DNA of 64,000 bases from CAJBNH01 sp964447285 (GCA_964447285.1 CAYURO010000009.1:1-64000), one strand, 5' to 3'. Shown: positions 8,126 through 22,815, counted from the first letter of the stretch. Made by a program: numbers and translations. The notes: generated from the letters alone by a model not told the origin.

Positions 8126-9042
8126 CGGACACGCCCAAGCCCATGCTGTTCAAGTCGATCTGGCGCGAGGCCCGGCCCCACCAGTGGGTCAAGAACGCCT
8201 TCGTGGTCGCGCCGCTGGTGTTTGCAGGCCCCGAGCTGCTGCAGGCCCACCAAGTCGACGCGAGTCTGCTGATGAGGGTGGCCGCGGGGTTCGTGGCGTT
8301 CTGCCTGGCCTCCAGCGCCACGTACTTCATGAACGACATCCACGACATCGACGCGGACCGCGGCCACCCGGTCAAGCGACTGCGGCCGATCGCTGCGGGG
8401 CTGCTCCCCATCCCGACGGCTTGGCGCTGGTTCTGGGGTCTGCTTGCGGCCGCAGGGATCCTGTCGTTGCTGTCGGGGCCGTTCTTTCTGGCCTGCGTGC
8501 TCGCCTACTTCCTGTTGAACGCCGCGTACTCCAAGGGCCTGAAAAACGTCGCCTATGTGGATGCGCTGGTCATCTCTGGCGGCTTCCTGCTGCGGGTAGT
8601 CGCAGGCGGTGCGGCGGCGCAGGTATCGCTGTCGGGGTGGCTGATCGCGTGCATGGTGCTCCTGTCATTGTTTCTGGCCTTGGGCAAGCGCAAGCACGAG
8701 CTGCGGACGACTGGAGGCTCCCACCGTGCGTCGCTGGGTCTTTACCGCGAGTCGCACCTGAACCTTGCGCTAGCCTCCCTGGCAGTGGCCACGACCACGA
8801 CCTATCTGGGCTATACCCTCGACCCGGGCACGGCGGCGCGCTTTCACTCTCACTTGCTGCCCTGGACCGTGCCGTTTCCCCTGTTCGGCCTGTGGCGGTT
8901 CATGCGGCTGATGGACGCACGCGACAGCGCCCACAGCCCGACCGAGCGGATGCTTCGGGACCTGCCCTTCACCGTGAACCTCGCGTCATGGGGCGTGATC
9001 GTGGTGCTGGTGATCTACGGACTGCTGGGGGTCGAGTCATGA
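8122..9042 (+). CDS. UbiA-family phosphoribosyltransferase (decaprenyl-phosphate phosphoribosyltransferase type)
   Basis: The product is 306 aa and multipass. The N-terminus RPHQWVKNAFVVAPLVF and the acidic motif NDIHDIDADRGHPVKRLRPI match decaprenyl-phosphate phosphoribose synthases (mycobacterial Rv3806c type), which join PRPP to a polyprenyl phosphate, more closely than quinone or chlorophyll UbiA enzymes. The second half keeps LLRVVAGG and LALGKRKHEL, also typical of that subfamily. In actinobacteria the product feeds arabinan synthesis; in this Gram-negative context it may provide a lipid-linked pentose for a surface glycan (inference). ATG 8122 overlaps the preceding stop, and the gene's own stop overlaps the next start (ATGA), so three genes are coupled. 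No other arabinose-pathway gene is in the window. Confidence 0.82.
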   Translation: MTDTPKPMLFKSIWREARPHQWVKNAFVVAPLVFAGPELLQAHQVDASLLMRVAAGFVAFCLASSATYFMNDIHDIDADRGHPVKRLRPIAAGLLPIPTAWRWFWGLLAAAGILSLLSGPFFLACVLAYFLLNAAYSKGLKNVAYVDALVISGGFLLRVVAGGAAAQVSLSGWLIACMVLLSLFLALGKRKHELRTTGGSHRASLGLYRESHLNLALASLAVATTTTYLGYTLDPGTAARFHSHLLPWTVPFPLFGLWRFMRLMDARDSAHSPTERMLRDLPFTVNLASWGVIVVLVIYGLLGVES

Positions 9043-9548
9043 CCGTGCGGCAGGCAGCTGGTCTGACGGCGATCGCGTACGTGCTGGTCGCGTGCGGCAG
9101 CGCACCGACCCGTCCCGCCGAACCGCAGCAGGTGCGGCAGGGCATCGCGTCTGACGTTGCCGCGCTCTCGACCGATGCTCCGCTAGAGTTGCGGTTCAAT
9201 CCTGCCCCGTGCGAGTGCCCGCTGTTTGAGGTCCGCCTGGGGACGACTTGGGTGCGCGCCGAAGTGAGCGTTGACGACGTCGATCGCGGCGCGGCGTGGC
9301 TGGCGTTCCTGAACGCCATGCCGGTCGAACACCTTCCCGTTGCCGTGCGCGCCCTTGGACGAGTTGACCGGGACGTGGTGCGCACGACGCAGGGCAGCTA
9401 TGCCGTGCGGGTCGACCTGCGGACCCTGGTTTCGCCTTTGCCCCCCCCTGAGCCCGCCACGCTCCCCGACGCAACGCCGGCGACCCCGCCTGCCGACGCG
9501 GCACCGGCCACGCCCGCCGCCGATCACGGAATCCCTGCGAATCCTTGA
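9039..9548 (+). CDS. small lipoprotein with Pro/Ala-rich tail
   Basis: The product is 169 aa. The N-terminus ends in the lipobox VLVAC (Cys19). A compact middle region contains FNPAPCECPLFEVRLGTTW, with a Cys-Glu-Cys pair. The last 35 residues are a Pro/Ala/Thr-rich tail. No family is recognised. ATG 9039 overlaps the stop of the UbiA-type gene (ATGA), implying co-translation; the product may assist or follow the same envelope pathway, but the sequence does not show how. Confidence 0.72.
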   Translation: MTVRQAAGLTAIAYVLVACGSAPTRPAEPQQVRQGIASDVAALSTDAPLELRFNPAPCECPLFEVRLGTTWVRAEVSVDDVDRGAAWLAFLNAMPVEHLPVAVRALGRVDRDVVRTTQGSYAVRVDLRTLVSPLPPPEPATLPDATPATPPADAAPATPAADHGIPANP

Positions 9549-9594
9549 CGCCTGCCGTGCGTGTTGAACAGTACACGCAACCGGAGGTGTTCTG

Positions 9595-10383
9595 ATGTCG
9601 ATCATTCGCTCGTCTGCGCTCGCCCTGACCGTCACGGCGACCCTGCTGGCCGTTGCGATGCTCGCTCCCGCTGCGCTCGCTGCGCCCGAAGCCGCCAAGG
9701 CCGACGCGCTGAAGCTGAAGATCGTGCACAAGGACAAGGCGGCAGGCACTTCGACGCTGCGCACACTCGCGGGCAAGGAAGGTCTGTACTACGCCATCGA
9801 GGCAGATCTGGAGGGCAAGGTCGGCAAGACCGTGCGGACATTTTCCCAGCGCGCCCATCTGGTGCTGAACCTGCAGGGCGAGGTGGTGAAATTCGACCGC
9901 TGGGTGGATGTCACCGGTGCCACGACCCAGGCCAAGCTGTTCCAGTACGAGGGCGCGTGGAAGGTGGCGCTGCCGACGGACGGCCCCAAACCCCGCGTCG
10001 TGCCTGTGCAAGCCAAGCAGCCCTTCGTGGTGGTGGATGAGCGGCTGCCGGCCCTGGCGCTGGTGGCCGTCGAGCGTATGGCCGGGATTGCCGAATTCGA
10101 CTACGTCAGACTGGACGATGCCACTTTTGGCCGCATGACCCAGACGACCGAGACCGTGGTCGACAAGAACGGCGACGAGTTCACGCGCATCCGGCTGCAG
10201 GGCGGCAACGTGACGATCGACGTGGTCCGCGACGAGAAGGGCAAGACGACGTTGGGAGTCATCGGCTTGGGCGGCTGGAACGCGGTCGTCGAGGGTCGCA
10301 AGCTGCCCGTCGGTCTGAAGTCTCTGCCCGCCGCCGTGGTGCCGCCCACCGACGCGACGCCGGTCGACGCCGACGTCAAGTAG
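9595..10383 (+). CDS. secreted protein of unknown function
   Basis: The product is 262 aa. A Sec signal peptide ends near PAALAAPEA. The mature part is mixed alpha/beta without Cys and matches no domain I recognise; segments such as GEVVKFDRWVDVTGA and RIRLQGGNVTIDVVRDEKG look like beta-sheet. A strong ribosome site, CGGAGGTG, precedes ATG 9595. It follows the coupled lipoprotein genes after 46 bases and may be co-transcribed. It is convergent with the two-domain radical SAM gene, with only 9 bases between the stops. Confidence 0.75.
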   Translation: MSIIRSSALALTVTATLLAVAMLAPAALAAPEAAKADALKLKIVHKDKAAGTSTLRTLAGKEGLYYAIEADLEGKVGKTVRTFSQRAHLVLNLQGEVVKFDRWVDVTGATTQAKLFQYEGAWKVALPTDGPKPRVVPVQAKQPFVVVDERLPALALVAVERMAGIAEFDYVRLDDATFGRMTQTTETVVDKNGDEFTRIRLQGGNVTIDVVRDEKGKTTLGVIGLGGWNAVVEGRKLPVGLKSLPAAVVPPTDATPVDADVK

Positions 10384-10392
10384 CCGCGCGTC

Positions 10393-12726
10393 TCAGTCTC
10401 CGAAGCGCACGCGGGCTGCGTCACGCCACTCGTCAGGGAAGAAGTAGAAACCCTCGCAAGCGAAGGCGAACAGACAGGTTTCGCAGGCCGCCTCATGCCG
10501 CCGCCGTGCCTGCAAGTAGTCCTGCAGGTTCACCTCGTCGCCGCCCACGAACACCATGTGACGCTCACGCTTGCCCAGGTCCGCAAGACCGTGCTGCTGG
10601 TGGCCCGGCAGGTAGCACAGCGGCAAGTTCACGATCTGGAAGCGGATCTTGTCGCCGTGGCGGTCGATCAACGCCATCGCCTGTCGCGCCGCGTCGTGCG
10701 GGTCCGGCTGGCAGTCGGCCGACGCGCGACCAAACGGCGTCAGAAACTGCAGGTTGCACGCGCGCACGCCCCAGGCCTCCAGCAGCGGCCCCATCCGCAA
10801 CAAGTGCGGCACGTTGCTGCGGGTCAGGGTGACGTTGACGCCAAAGCCCACGCCCAGCTGCTCTGCCAGCGGCCCAGCCTGCGCGATGCCGGCCGAGGTC
10901 TGGGCAAAGGCCCCCGGCGTCCCCACGTTTTCGTCGTGCACCTGAGCGTCTGGACCGTGCAGCGACACCAGCAGGTGGGTCAGCCCGCTTCGCAGCAACC
11001 GTTTGACGTTGCGCGGAACAGCGAGCATCCGACCGTTGGTCGTGACGTTGATCTCGCGGTAACCCAGATCCCGCGCCGCCCCAAGCAGCTGCAATAGCTT
11101 GGGATGGGTGGTGGGCTCCCCTCCATCGAAGTCCACGAGATCGAAGCCCTTGTCTCGGTGCTCGCGCAGGGCGGCGATCACGGCGTCGGGGTCCGCGTGC
11201 TGCTGATTGCGGTTGCCGACAGCGCAAAACGCGCAGTGGTTGTTGCAGACGTAGGTCGTGTTGACGATGACCTTGTGGGGCTGCGCCGAGGCGACGCGGA
11301 CGGCCAGCGCCTGCTTGGCCACCTGCAGCTCGTCGGGCGTCCAGTCCGCCCCCCGCAGCACCGGTCGGCCTTGGAACAGAGGGCCAATGTCGCGATCCTC
11401 CCGCGCGATCCAGAGGTTGCGGGCCGTCACGTCGTCGTGCAGCGCCGTGCCGCGAATGGGCACCGCAAACTGCAGCAGCGGCACGGCTCCGGTGCGGTCG
11501 TACAGGTCGACCGCGGCTTGCAGCGTCTGGCGGATCTCCGCGCGCGTTTCGTCCGGCAGGCCGACCATCCAGTGCACCGTCAGCGGCAACCCTGCGTCTC
11601 GCGCCCAAAGGGCCACGCGTTGCGTCGCGGTGAGGTCGAACCGCTTGCCGATCAGGGTGTTGGTGACGCGGTCCGTCGCGCTCTCCGCCGACACCGACAG
11701 CTGCCCCGTCCGCGCCGCCAGCCGCTGCACCTGAACCCGCGTCAGGCGGTCAGCACGCAAGCCGTTCGGCAAATCCAGTTGCAGATCCAGCGACTCTACG
11801 ACATCGAGGAGGTCATTCAGCGCCTGCTCCGTCGGATTCGCCAGCTCGTCCAGCACCACGAGCCGCCGCACGCCGTACGTGTCTTGCAGCAGCCGGGCGT
11901 GCCGCAGCAGTGCATCGCTGCTCAGGCGGCGGTAGGCGTGCCCCGTGTGTCCGGCGCGCTGCCACGGGTTCGACGTGCAGAAGGAGCAGCGAAACGCGCA
12001 CCCGCGGCTGGTCTTGAAGGGAGCGAGCGGCGGCTGGTGCGAGAAGATCGAGTGCTTGGGCAGGGTTTGGTGCACCCGTGCCAGAAAACGCTGAAACCCC
12101 GAGAAGTCGATCAGGTCGTAGGCAGGCAGCGGCAGGTCGTCCAGCGGCACGTCGATCGGCCCCGACGACGCGATGCGCTGCTCGGGTCGCTGGCGGACGG
12201 CCAAGGCGCGCACCAGTGGCTCGAGGGTGCCCTCCGCCTCAAACGCCTGCCCCCATTCGCAGCCCAGCTCGTCCAAGTCCGCTTCATCCCAAGCGATCCG
12301 GTGCATTCCGCCCACGTCGCAGTCGGCCAGCACGCGCGGAACACCGGGCCAGCGTCGCTGCAGCGCGTCGGTCAACCGCCGGATCTCCGCCGCCGCCACC
12401 CGTGCGCGCAGCCAGGGCGAGTTGGCGATCACGACGACGTCAGGCGCCAAGTCCTCAAGGTGATGGAGGAACCCGGCCAGCGCCACACCGAACCGCAGCC
12501 GACCGTCGGGCTCAACCGCCAGCTTGGACGTCGGCAGGCAAAACGCATCCAGGACGGTCACGTCGTGTCCTGCAGTCCGCAGCCCCGCCGCCGCCTGCCA
12601 CAGCCCCAAACCTGACAGCGCCGGGTAGTCGATGTGATCGACGTCCACCAGCAGCGGAGGTTGCAGAAGGAGCAGGCGGGCCACGCGCACCTCGAATCGG
12701 TCCGGGGGCTCCGTGCGTCGAAGCAT
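10393..12726 (-). CDS. protein with two radical SAM domains and a B12-binding-like N-terminus
   Basis: The product is about 777 aa. The N-terminus (LLLLQPP ... GLGLWQAAAGLRTAGHDV) resembles the cobalamin-binding fold of B12-dependent radical SAM enzymes. A first radical SAM domain has the iron-sulfur motif SRGCAFRCSFC near residue 241. A second complete radical SAM domain has CNNHCAFC near residue 492, followed by DGGEPTTHP and SLHGPDAQVHD. The C-terminus adds a Cys set (CETCLFAFACEG) that could hold an auxiliary cluster. Two catalytic domains in one chain is unusual. The start is uncertain: ATG 12726 is used, while GTG 12690 or ATG 12834 are possible. The substrate is unknown. The second domain resembles the radical SAM genes at 61215 and 63223. 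Confidence 0.85.
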   Translation of the reverse strand: MLRRTEPPDRFEVRVARLLLLQPPLLVDVDHIDYPALSGLGLWQAAAGLRTAGHDVTVLDAFCLPTSKLAVEPDGRLRFGVALAGFLHHLEDLAPDVVVIANSPWLRARVAAAEIRRLTDALQRRWPGVPRVLADCDVGGMHRIAWDEADLDELGCEWGQAFEAEGTLEPLVRALAVRQRPEQRIASSGPIDVPLDDLPLPAYDLIDFSGFQRFLARVHQTLPKHSIFSHQPPLAPFKTSRGCAFRCSFCTSNPWQRAGHTGHAYRRLSSDALLRHARLLQDTYGVRRLVVLDELANPTEQALNDLLDVVESLDLQLDLPNGLRADRLTRVQVQRLAARTGQLSVSAESATDRVTNTLIGKRFDLTATQRVALWARDAGLPLTVHWMVGLPDETRAEIRQTLQAAVDLYDRTGAVPLLQFAVPIRGTALHDDVTARNLWIAREDRDIGPLFQGRPVLRGADWTPDELQVAKQALAVRVASAQPHKVIVNTTYVCNNHCAFCAVGNRNQQHADPDAVIAALREHRDKGFDLVDFDGGEPTTHPKLLQLLGAARDLGYREINVTTNGRMLAVPRNVKRLLRSGLTHLLVSLHGPDAQVHDENVGTPGAFAQTSAGIAQAGPLAEQLGVGFGVNVTLTRSNVPHLLRMGPLLEAWGVRACNLQFLTPFGRASADCQPDPHDAARQAMALIDRHGDKIRFQIVNLPLCYLPGHQQHGLADLGKRERHMVFVGGDEVNLQDYLQARRRHEAACETCLFAFACEGFYFFPDEWRDAARVRFGD

Positions 12727-12826
12727 GGGCTGGCCCGGGCGGCGAGTATCCGGGCGACGGATCCCGCGGGCAAGGCGATTCGACGTCTGCCTGTGCCGAT
12801 CCCGCCGCGAGACCGGCCCGAAACGC

Positions 12827-12855
12827 TTGTGCATCGCCCGGGCGGACCTTAGGCT
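12827..12855 (+). promoter_or_regulatory. putative sigma-70-like promoter of the TPR/HEAT gene
   Basis: TTGTGC at 12827 and TAGGCT at 12850 are 17 bases apart, with the expected start site about 20 bases before the ATG. Matched by eye; the -10 resembles other -10 candidates in this window. Confidence 0.45.
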
Positions 12856-12881
12856 GGCCGGGCAACGGGGAGCCAGAAACC

Positions 12882-15800
12882 ATGTACACGGGCCCACGAC
12901 AACCCAACACACTGCGGCGGCGCGGCCTGATTCGCCTGCTGGTCGGCCTGCTTGCGTTGGGTCTGGGGGCGGTCGTTACCTCTCCGCCCGCCCACGCGTG
13001 GAGCGCCCGCAAGACCGATCCCCCCAAGAAGCCCGGCAAGCCCAAGTCCACCGCCAAACCCAAGTCCACCCCGACCCAAGCCCCACTGCCGGCCGCAGCC
13101 CCCTCGTTGCAGGTCCGAGTCGACGCACTGCTGGCCCGCAAGCCGAATGTGCCGGGGGCAGAGGCGCTGAAGCTGCTGCGCGAAGCCGTCACCGAGCGGC
13201 AAATGGCCTTGGCCGTCGCAGTTGCCGAGGCGATGGCCGCGTCTGCCAAGACAAGCCTGTCCGTCCTGACGGAAGCCGCAACGGTGTTGGGTCAGGACTA
13301 CCCCGTGCAGCGCAAGCTGTGGCAGCGGGCGTGGCAGGCGGGCAAGGGCGACCGGCTGCTAGGGCGCGTCATTGCTGAGGGCTGGTCCGACGCGCTGCTG
13401 GCGAGTGGTGATGCCGTCGAAGCCCGCAAGGTGCTGGAATTTGCCCTGTCCCGAGCCGACCGCGGCGCCCGCAAGTCCCTGTTCGAGCGGCTGGTCGCCT
13501 TGGCGCGGCTGGAGGGCGACCTGACGACGCTGGTCGAGCAACTGCGCGGCTGGAATGACCCCGACGCCGTGGTGCTGGCCTCTGGGCTGCTGGAAGAGGA
13601 GGGCGACGACGACGGGGCGGTCGAGGAATTGCGCCGAGCTGTCAAGCAGTTCCCCGCTCACCCCGGTCTGCAAGCGGCGCTGGTCGACCTGTTGGGTCGC
13701 TTGGGTCGCCGGGAGGAACTGCAAGCGGCCGTCGCACAAGTGGTTCGCCAAGCGCCTGGCGACCCGATGCCGTGGCTGGTCGTTCTGGATGCCCACATCG
13801 CCGTGCGCGACGTCGAGGCTGCGCGGGACCTGATCGACGAGCTGGCGCGCAAGCACCCGCGCAACGACGTGCTGCTGGAAGCCTTGATCGATCGCGAGCA
13901 GCGGCTGGACGACGACCCCCACCGCGTCGAGCGACTATACGAGGCGCTGCTGGCCGCCGCCCCCGAAGAAGCGCAGTACGTCGAGGCCTATGCCGAGTGG
14001 CTGCTGGGGCGCGCTGACGAGGCCAAGGCGCTGCAGGTGCTGGGGCGTCTTGCCAAGCTCAAAGGCGGAGAATTCGACGGGTTGCAGCGACAGGCGTCGC
14101 TTCTTCTCGCCCAGAACCGACTTGCTGCGGCCCGTGCGGCGGCGCTGCGGATGCAACAGCTGAAGCCGGATGACCCGCGGGCCGTGCGGCTGTTGGCTCT
14201 GCTGGACGAGCGAGAAGGGCGTCTGCCGGATGCCGAGCGTCGCTGGCTGGGCTTGGCCGCGCTGTCCGACAAGGCCACACCGGGGGACCGCGCCCGCGCA
14301 GCCGAAGCGCGTCAGGCGCTGGCCGCCCTGCTGCGACGAGCGAAGACGCTGGGAACCCGCACCGCACAGCTGCGACAACAGGTGCTCGGGGGGAAGAACG
14401 ACCTCGGCATGGCCCTTCTGCTGATCGAGCTGGAGGGCCAACTGGACGGCGATGTACCGCCCGCCAACCCCGCGACTTGGGCCGCGCTGACCGCGCAGCT
14501 TGTGCAAGCGTTCCCCGGCGATGCTGAGCTGCTGACCGCACTGGCGCAATTGTCCATTCAGCGCAACGAGTTGGAGCAAGCGCTGCCGATTCTCGACCGG
14601 CTGGGCGCCTTGGACCCGGACGCCGCCCGCCCACTGCTCGCCGGCATTGTCGAGGCGGCGCTGGCTCAGGGTCGGCAGCAGGTCGCCGCGACGGCAGAGG
14701 GCATCCTGACCGCCGAGGGTCCCTCGACGGGCGTGCGCGCGGACGGTCCCACGTTGCTGCGCTTGGGCGAGGTTCACCTCCGCTACGGCGACACTGCACA
14801 CGCCGCCGCCCTGTTCCGCCGTGCCGCCGCCGCAGACCCGCGCGACACCCGCGCGACGGCTCGCCTCGCAGCTCTGTTCCGCATCGCCGGTGACTCGCAG
14901 GAAGAGGAGAGGGCGCTTCGTGAAATCGTGGTCCGCGCCCGAGACGCCGACGAGCTGGAGACCGCTGGCCAGCGCCTGCTGACCCTTGCGCTCGCCGCCG
15001 GGCGGTCTGCCGAGCTGGTGCGCTGGCTCGACACGATTCAGCCCCAACACACGCAGGGAGAGGCCATCGAGCGCTTCCGTCTGGCGGCCTACGACGCCTG
15101 GATGCGCAACGCCGCGCTGGACCGCCAGCTCGGTTCCACCGGGCCGGATCCAGTGCCCAGCCCGGTCGGAAACGCTCTGGCGAGTGGCGATTTACCCATG
15201 CAGGTCAGGGCGTTGCGACAGATCACCTTCCTGGGACGACCGGTACCGACCGCAACCGCCCGGCAGCTGCTCCACAGCCCCAACCCGATCCTGCGGCGCG
15301 ACACGGCCTTGGCGCTGGGAGCGTCCGGCACCGAGGCTGCGGCGCGGCTGCTGGTGGAAGTCCTGAATGAAGGACAGGAAAACGATGAGGAGGTCGCCCG
15401 CGCCCAGGTCGTGGCGCTCGCCCGCCTTCCGGCGGTGCCTGGCGCTGCACCGCAGCTCGTGTCCCTGCTGTCGCGCGCCGAGGGTGGTTTGGCGGCCCTG
15501 TCGCTGGGTCGCACGGGCGGCCTCACGGCACTTCCCGAGCTCATTCGCGCAGTGTTGACTGGGCTTCGCGTCAACCAGCCGGCCGCCATCCTGGGTCTTG
15601 GCGCGCTGTTGGGCCGGCACCGTCAGCGGGTCGAAGTCACTGGCGCGACGGCGCTCTTGTTCGATCAGGTGCTGATCGAGGCGATGCGTGGCCGTGACTC
15701 CCTGCGCGATGCAGCGCTGCTGTGGGCGCTTGCCGCCACCGGCCACCCTGACGCGCACCGAGAGCTGCTGCAAATCGCCGTCCTGCACGACCAGCGCGGG

Positions 15801-16133
15801 ATGCGCCGTCTGGCTGCCCGTCTCGCTGCCGCCCCTCAACCGCCCGTGCTGCCTGCGAACCCTGAAGTGCCGAGCGACGCCGCGATGCTCCACGAGGCTC
15901 GCGACCGCCAGGTCCGCGCGGTGCTGGGCCCGTGGCTAACAAGCACGCCCGACGACCTGCGGCCGGTTCTGGTGACTCTGGACACCGAGCTGGGCCAAGC
16001 GGCGAAAGAGAGCGTACTGCCGACTGCCGGCCCTGAGCGACTGGCCGAGTGGTGCGCCACCTGGACCGAGGCGTGGCCGGCGGGCGGCGCCGTCGACCAG
16101 CTGTGCCGCGGTTCCGCAGCGGCCGTGAAGTGA
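12882..16133 (+). CDS. large secreted TPR/HEAT-like repeat protein
   Basis: The product is 1083 aa. The N-terminus has a hydrophobic signal ending near PPAHAWSA, then a Lys/Pro/Thr-rich linker. Residues about 60-700 are tandem helical repeats of TPR type, for example GQDYPVQRKLWQRAWQAGKG and LLRLGEVHLRYGDTAHAAAL. Residues about 780-950 switch to HEAT-like repeats (HSPNPILRRDTALALGASG, then RAEGGLAALSLGRTGG). It is probably a periplasmic or outer-membrane scaffold; no catalytic motif is visible. GGGGAG upstream and the signal peptide fix ATG 12882; the long in-frame extension upstream lies antisense inside the radical SAM gene and is not coding. Divergent from that gene, with a promoter candidate in the 155-base gap. 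Confidence 0.82.
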   Translation: MYTGPRQPNTLRRRGLIRLLVGLLALGLGAVVTSPPAHAWSARKTDPPKKPGKPKSTAKPKSTPTQAPLPAAAPSLQVRVDALLARKPNVPGAEALKLLREAVTERQMALAVAVAEAMAASAKTSLSVLTEAATVLGQDYPVQRKLWQRAWQAGKGDRLLGRVIAEGWSDALLASGDAVEARKVLEFALSRADRGARKSLFERLVALARLEGDLTTLVEQLRGWNDPDAVVLASGLLEEEGDDDGAVEELRRAVKQFPAHPGLQAALVDLLGRLGRREELQAAVAQVVRQAPGDPMPWLVVLDAHIAVRDVEAARDLIDELARKHPRNDVLLEALIDREQRLDDDPHRVERLYEALLAAAPEEAQYVEAYAEWLLGRADEAKALQVLGRLAKLKGGEFDGLQRQASLLLAQNRLAAARAAALRMQQLKPDDPRAVRLLALLDEREGRLPDAERRWLGLAALSDKATPGDRARAAEARQALAALLRRAKTLGTRTAQLRQQVLGGKNDLGMALLLIELEGQLDGDVPPANPATWAALTAQLVQAFPGDAELLTALAQLSIQRNELEQALPILDRLGALDPDAARPLLAGIVEAALAQGRQQVAATAEGILTAEGPSTGVRADGPTLLRLGEVHLRYGDTAHAAALFRRAAAADPRDTRATARLAALFRIAGDSQEEERALREIVVRARDADELETAGQRLLTLALAAGRSAELVRWLDTIQPQHTQGEAIERFRLAAYDAWMRNAALDRQLGSTGPDPVPSPVGNALASGDLPMQVRALRQITFLGRPVPTATARQLLHSPNPILRRDTALALGASGTEAAARLLVEVLNEGQENDEEVARAQVVALARLPAVPGAAPQLVSLLSRAEGGLAALSLGRTGGLTALPELIRAVLTGLRVNQPAAILGLGALLGRHRQRVEVTGATALLFDQVLIEAMRGRDSLRDAALLWALAATGHPDAHRELLQIAVLHDQRGMRRLAARLAAAPQPPVLPANPEVPSDAAMLHEARDRQVRAVLGPWLTSTPDDLRPVLVTLDTELGQAAKESVLPTAGPERLAEWCATWTEAWPAGGAVDQLCRGSAAAVK

Positions 16134-16186
16134 GATCCGCTCGCACTGGCCGGTCCCTTCGGCCCCCAGCCCCCCCCTCACGCCCT

Positions 16187-16215
16187 TTCCCTCCAAGCGA
16201 GGCGACAGGTATACT
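16187..16215 (+). promoter_or_regulatory. putative promoter of the 1752-aa Cys-rich lipoprotein
   Basis: TATACT at 16210 is a near-consensus -10. A weak -35 (TTCCCT at 16187) lies 17 bases upstream. The start codon is at 16262. Confidence 0.3.
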
Positions 16216-16261
16216 GCCCGGTCACTGCCACGCGCCCGTCTCTGGGCCGCCAGGAGGCGTC

Positions 16262-21520
<5,259 letters not shown>

Positions 21521-21566
21521 CCCGCCGCAGTGCTCGGGTCGCTCCCGTCCGCTGCGTACCTCCTGA

Positions 21567-21583
21567 CGCCGGCTGGACCGGCG
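21567..21583 (+). terminator. possible weak terminator hairpin
   Basis: CGCCGG, a 5-base loop and CCGGCG form a perfect 6-bp stem 46 bases after the giant lipoprotein gene. It is followed by CAAAAT rather than a T tract, so intrinsic termination is doubtful. Confidence 0.25.
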
Positions 21584-21728
21584 CAAAATCCTCGAGTCCC
21601 TCCGGCGCATGGACGCCCAAGTGAACCAACACGGCCGCTGCCGTGCACGGATCGGTGCGCTTTGTGCAAACGCATGGTATGTAACCAAGCGCTCTTTCCG
21701 GCTGAGAGCAAACTCTGCGGGAGTATTG

Positions 21729-22622
21729 ATGGACCCCAGGCGCGGCGCACCGCCCCCCAAGCGATCCGCAGTTCCGTCCGCCTCGGCGAACAAGCGCAAG
21801 GCCGTTGCCGCAACCAAGGCACAGCCCTCTGTGTCCGCCGCGGACAAGCCGGGACGCAAGCAACGCCGCGAGCCCGCGGTACCGGCCGCCGACATCTTTA
21901 CCGTCGTCTACTGCGACGACGACCTGATCGTCGTGAACAAATCCGCAGGGTTTCCCGTGGTGCCGTCTGGGGCCTTCCACCGCCGGTCGGTGCTGGTCGC
22001 GCTGTCTGAGCAGGGCATGGGCAACCTGTACCCGATCAGCCTGCTGGACCCGGAAGCTACGGGACTTGTGCTGCTTTCACGCTCTGAGGTCGCGGCGCAA
22101 GCCCTGCGCTGGAACTGGCGCAGCAACCTGTGCGAGCGGCAATACCTGGCCGTAGCGCAAGGGGATATTACCGGCGCCCGTGGCCGCATCACCCTGACCA
22201 TCGGTGCGGTTCGCAACGGCCGCACCACCAAACATCAAGTGCTTCCCCTCGAGCTGGGGGGGCGGCCGGCAGTCACGACTTGGAGGCTGCTCGCCCGGGG
22301 CCGAGGACTGTCGCGACTGCTCATCACCCTGCACGGCGGTCGCTGCCACCAGATCCGTATCCATCTGGCCGCCATCGGTTTTCCCATCGTCAACGACCGC
22401 GCCTATGCGTTGCAGTCGACCGAAGTTCCGCTGTCCGCCCTGCTGGACTCGCCGCAGAAGCACCACGACGCCTCGACCCTGCCTCCACACCAAATTGCCC
22501 TGCACTGTGCACACGTTCGCGTGCCTCACCCCATCACAAACCAGCCCATGGAGTTCACGGCCCCCGTGCCGCGCATCCTGCTGGACCTGATGCCGGGGGC
22601 CTGGGTCGTCGACGCCACCTGA
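21729..22622 (+). CDS. RluA-family pseudouridine synthase
   Basis: The product is 297 aa. A basic, Ala/Lys-rich N-terminal tail of about 55 residues is followed by the RluA fold: VYCDDDLIVVNKSAGFPVVP, the catalytic-loop region SLLDPEATGLVLLSRS, ERQYLAVAQG, and GRCHQIRIHLAAIGFPIVND. The catalytic Asp is kept in LLDPEATG, where most family members read RLDxxTSG, so the preceding Arg is replaced by Leu. It should isomerise uridine in rRNA or tRNA; the exact target cannot be read. ATG 21729 is chosen because GGGAG precedes it; the in-frame extension to 21609 lacks a ribosome site. Confidence 0.85.
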   Translation: MDPRRGAPPPKRSAVPSASANKRKAVAATKAQPSVSAADKPGRKQRREPAVPAADIFTVVYCDDDLIVVNKSAGFPVVPSGAFHRRSVLVALSEQGMGNLYPISLLDPEATGLVLLSRSEVAAQALRWNWRSNLCERQYLAVAQGDITGARGRITLTIGAVRNGRTTKHQVLPLELGGRPAVTTWRLLARGRGLSRLLITLHGGRCHQIRIHLAAIGFPIVNDRAYALQSTEVPLSALLDSPQKHHDASTLPPHQIALHCAHVRVPHPITNQPMEFTAPVPRILLDLMPGAWVVDAT

Positions 22623-22673
22623 CCCAACACCGCGGAATCCCGAATCCACGGGCATTGCTGGGCGCCAGCGGGA

Positions 22674-22702
22674 TTGCCCGGACCGCGTGCCTGTTGTAGA
22701 AG
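22674..22702 (+). promoter_or_regulatory. putative promoter of the isolated nuoB
   Basis: TTGCCC at 22674 and TAGAAG at 22697 are separated by 17 bases (4 of 6 matches each). They lie 113 bases before the nuoB ATG, in the 193-base gap after the pseudouridine synthase gene. Confidence 0.35.
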
Positions 22703-22815
22703 GGGACCGCCTCCAGCCCGGCAGCGACCGGGTCCGAGGCGCGCCCCCACTGCACCCGCCCTTCCCCCAACTCCATGCGCTGGAGGGCGGCACTTCCGGT
22801 TCGACGAGGTCGCTG

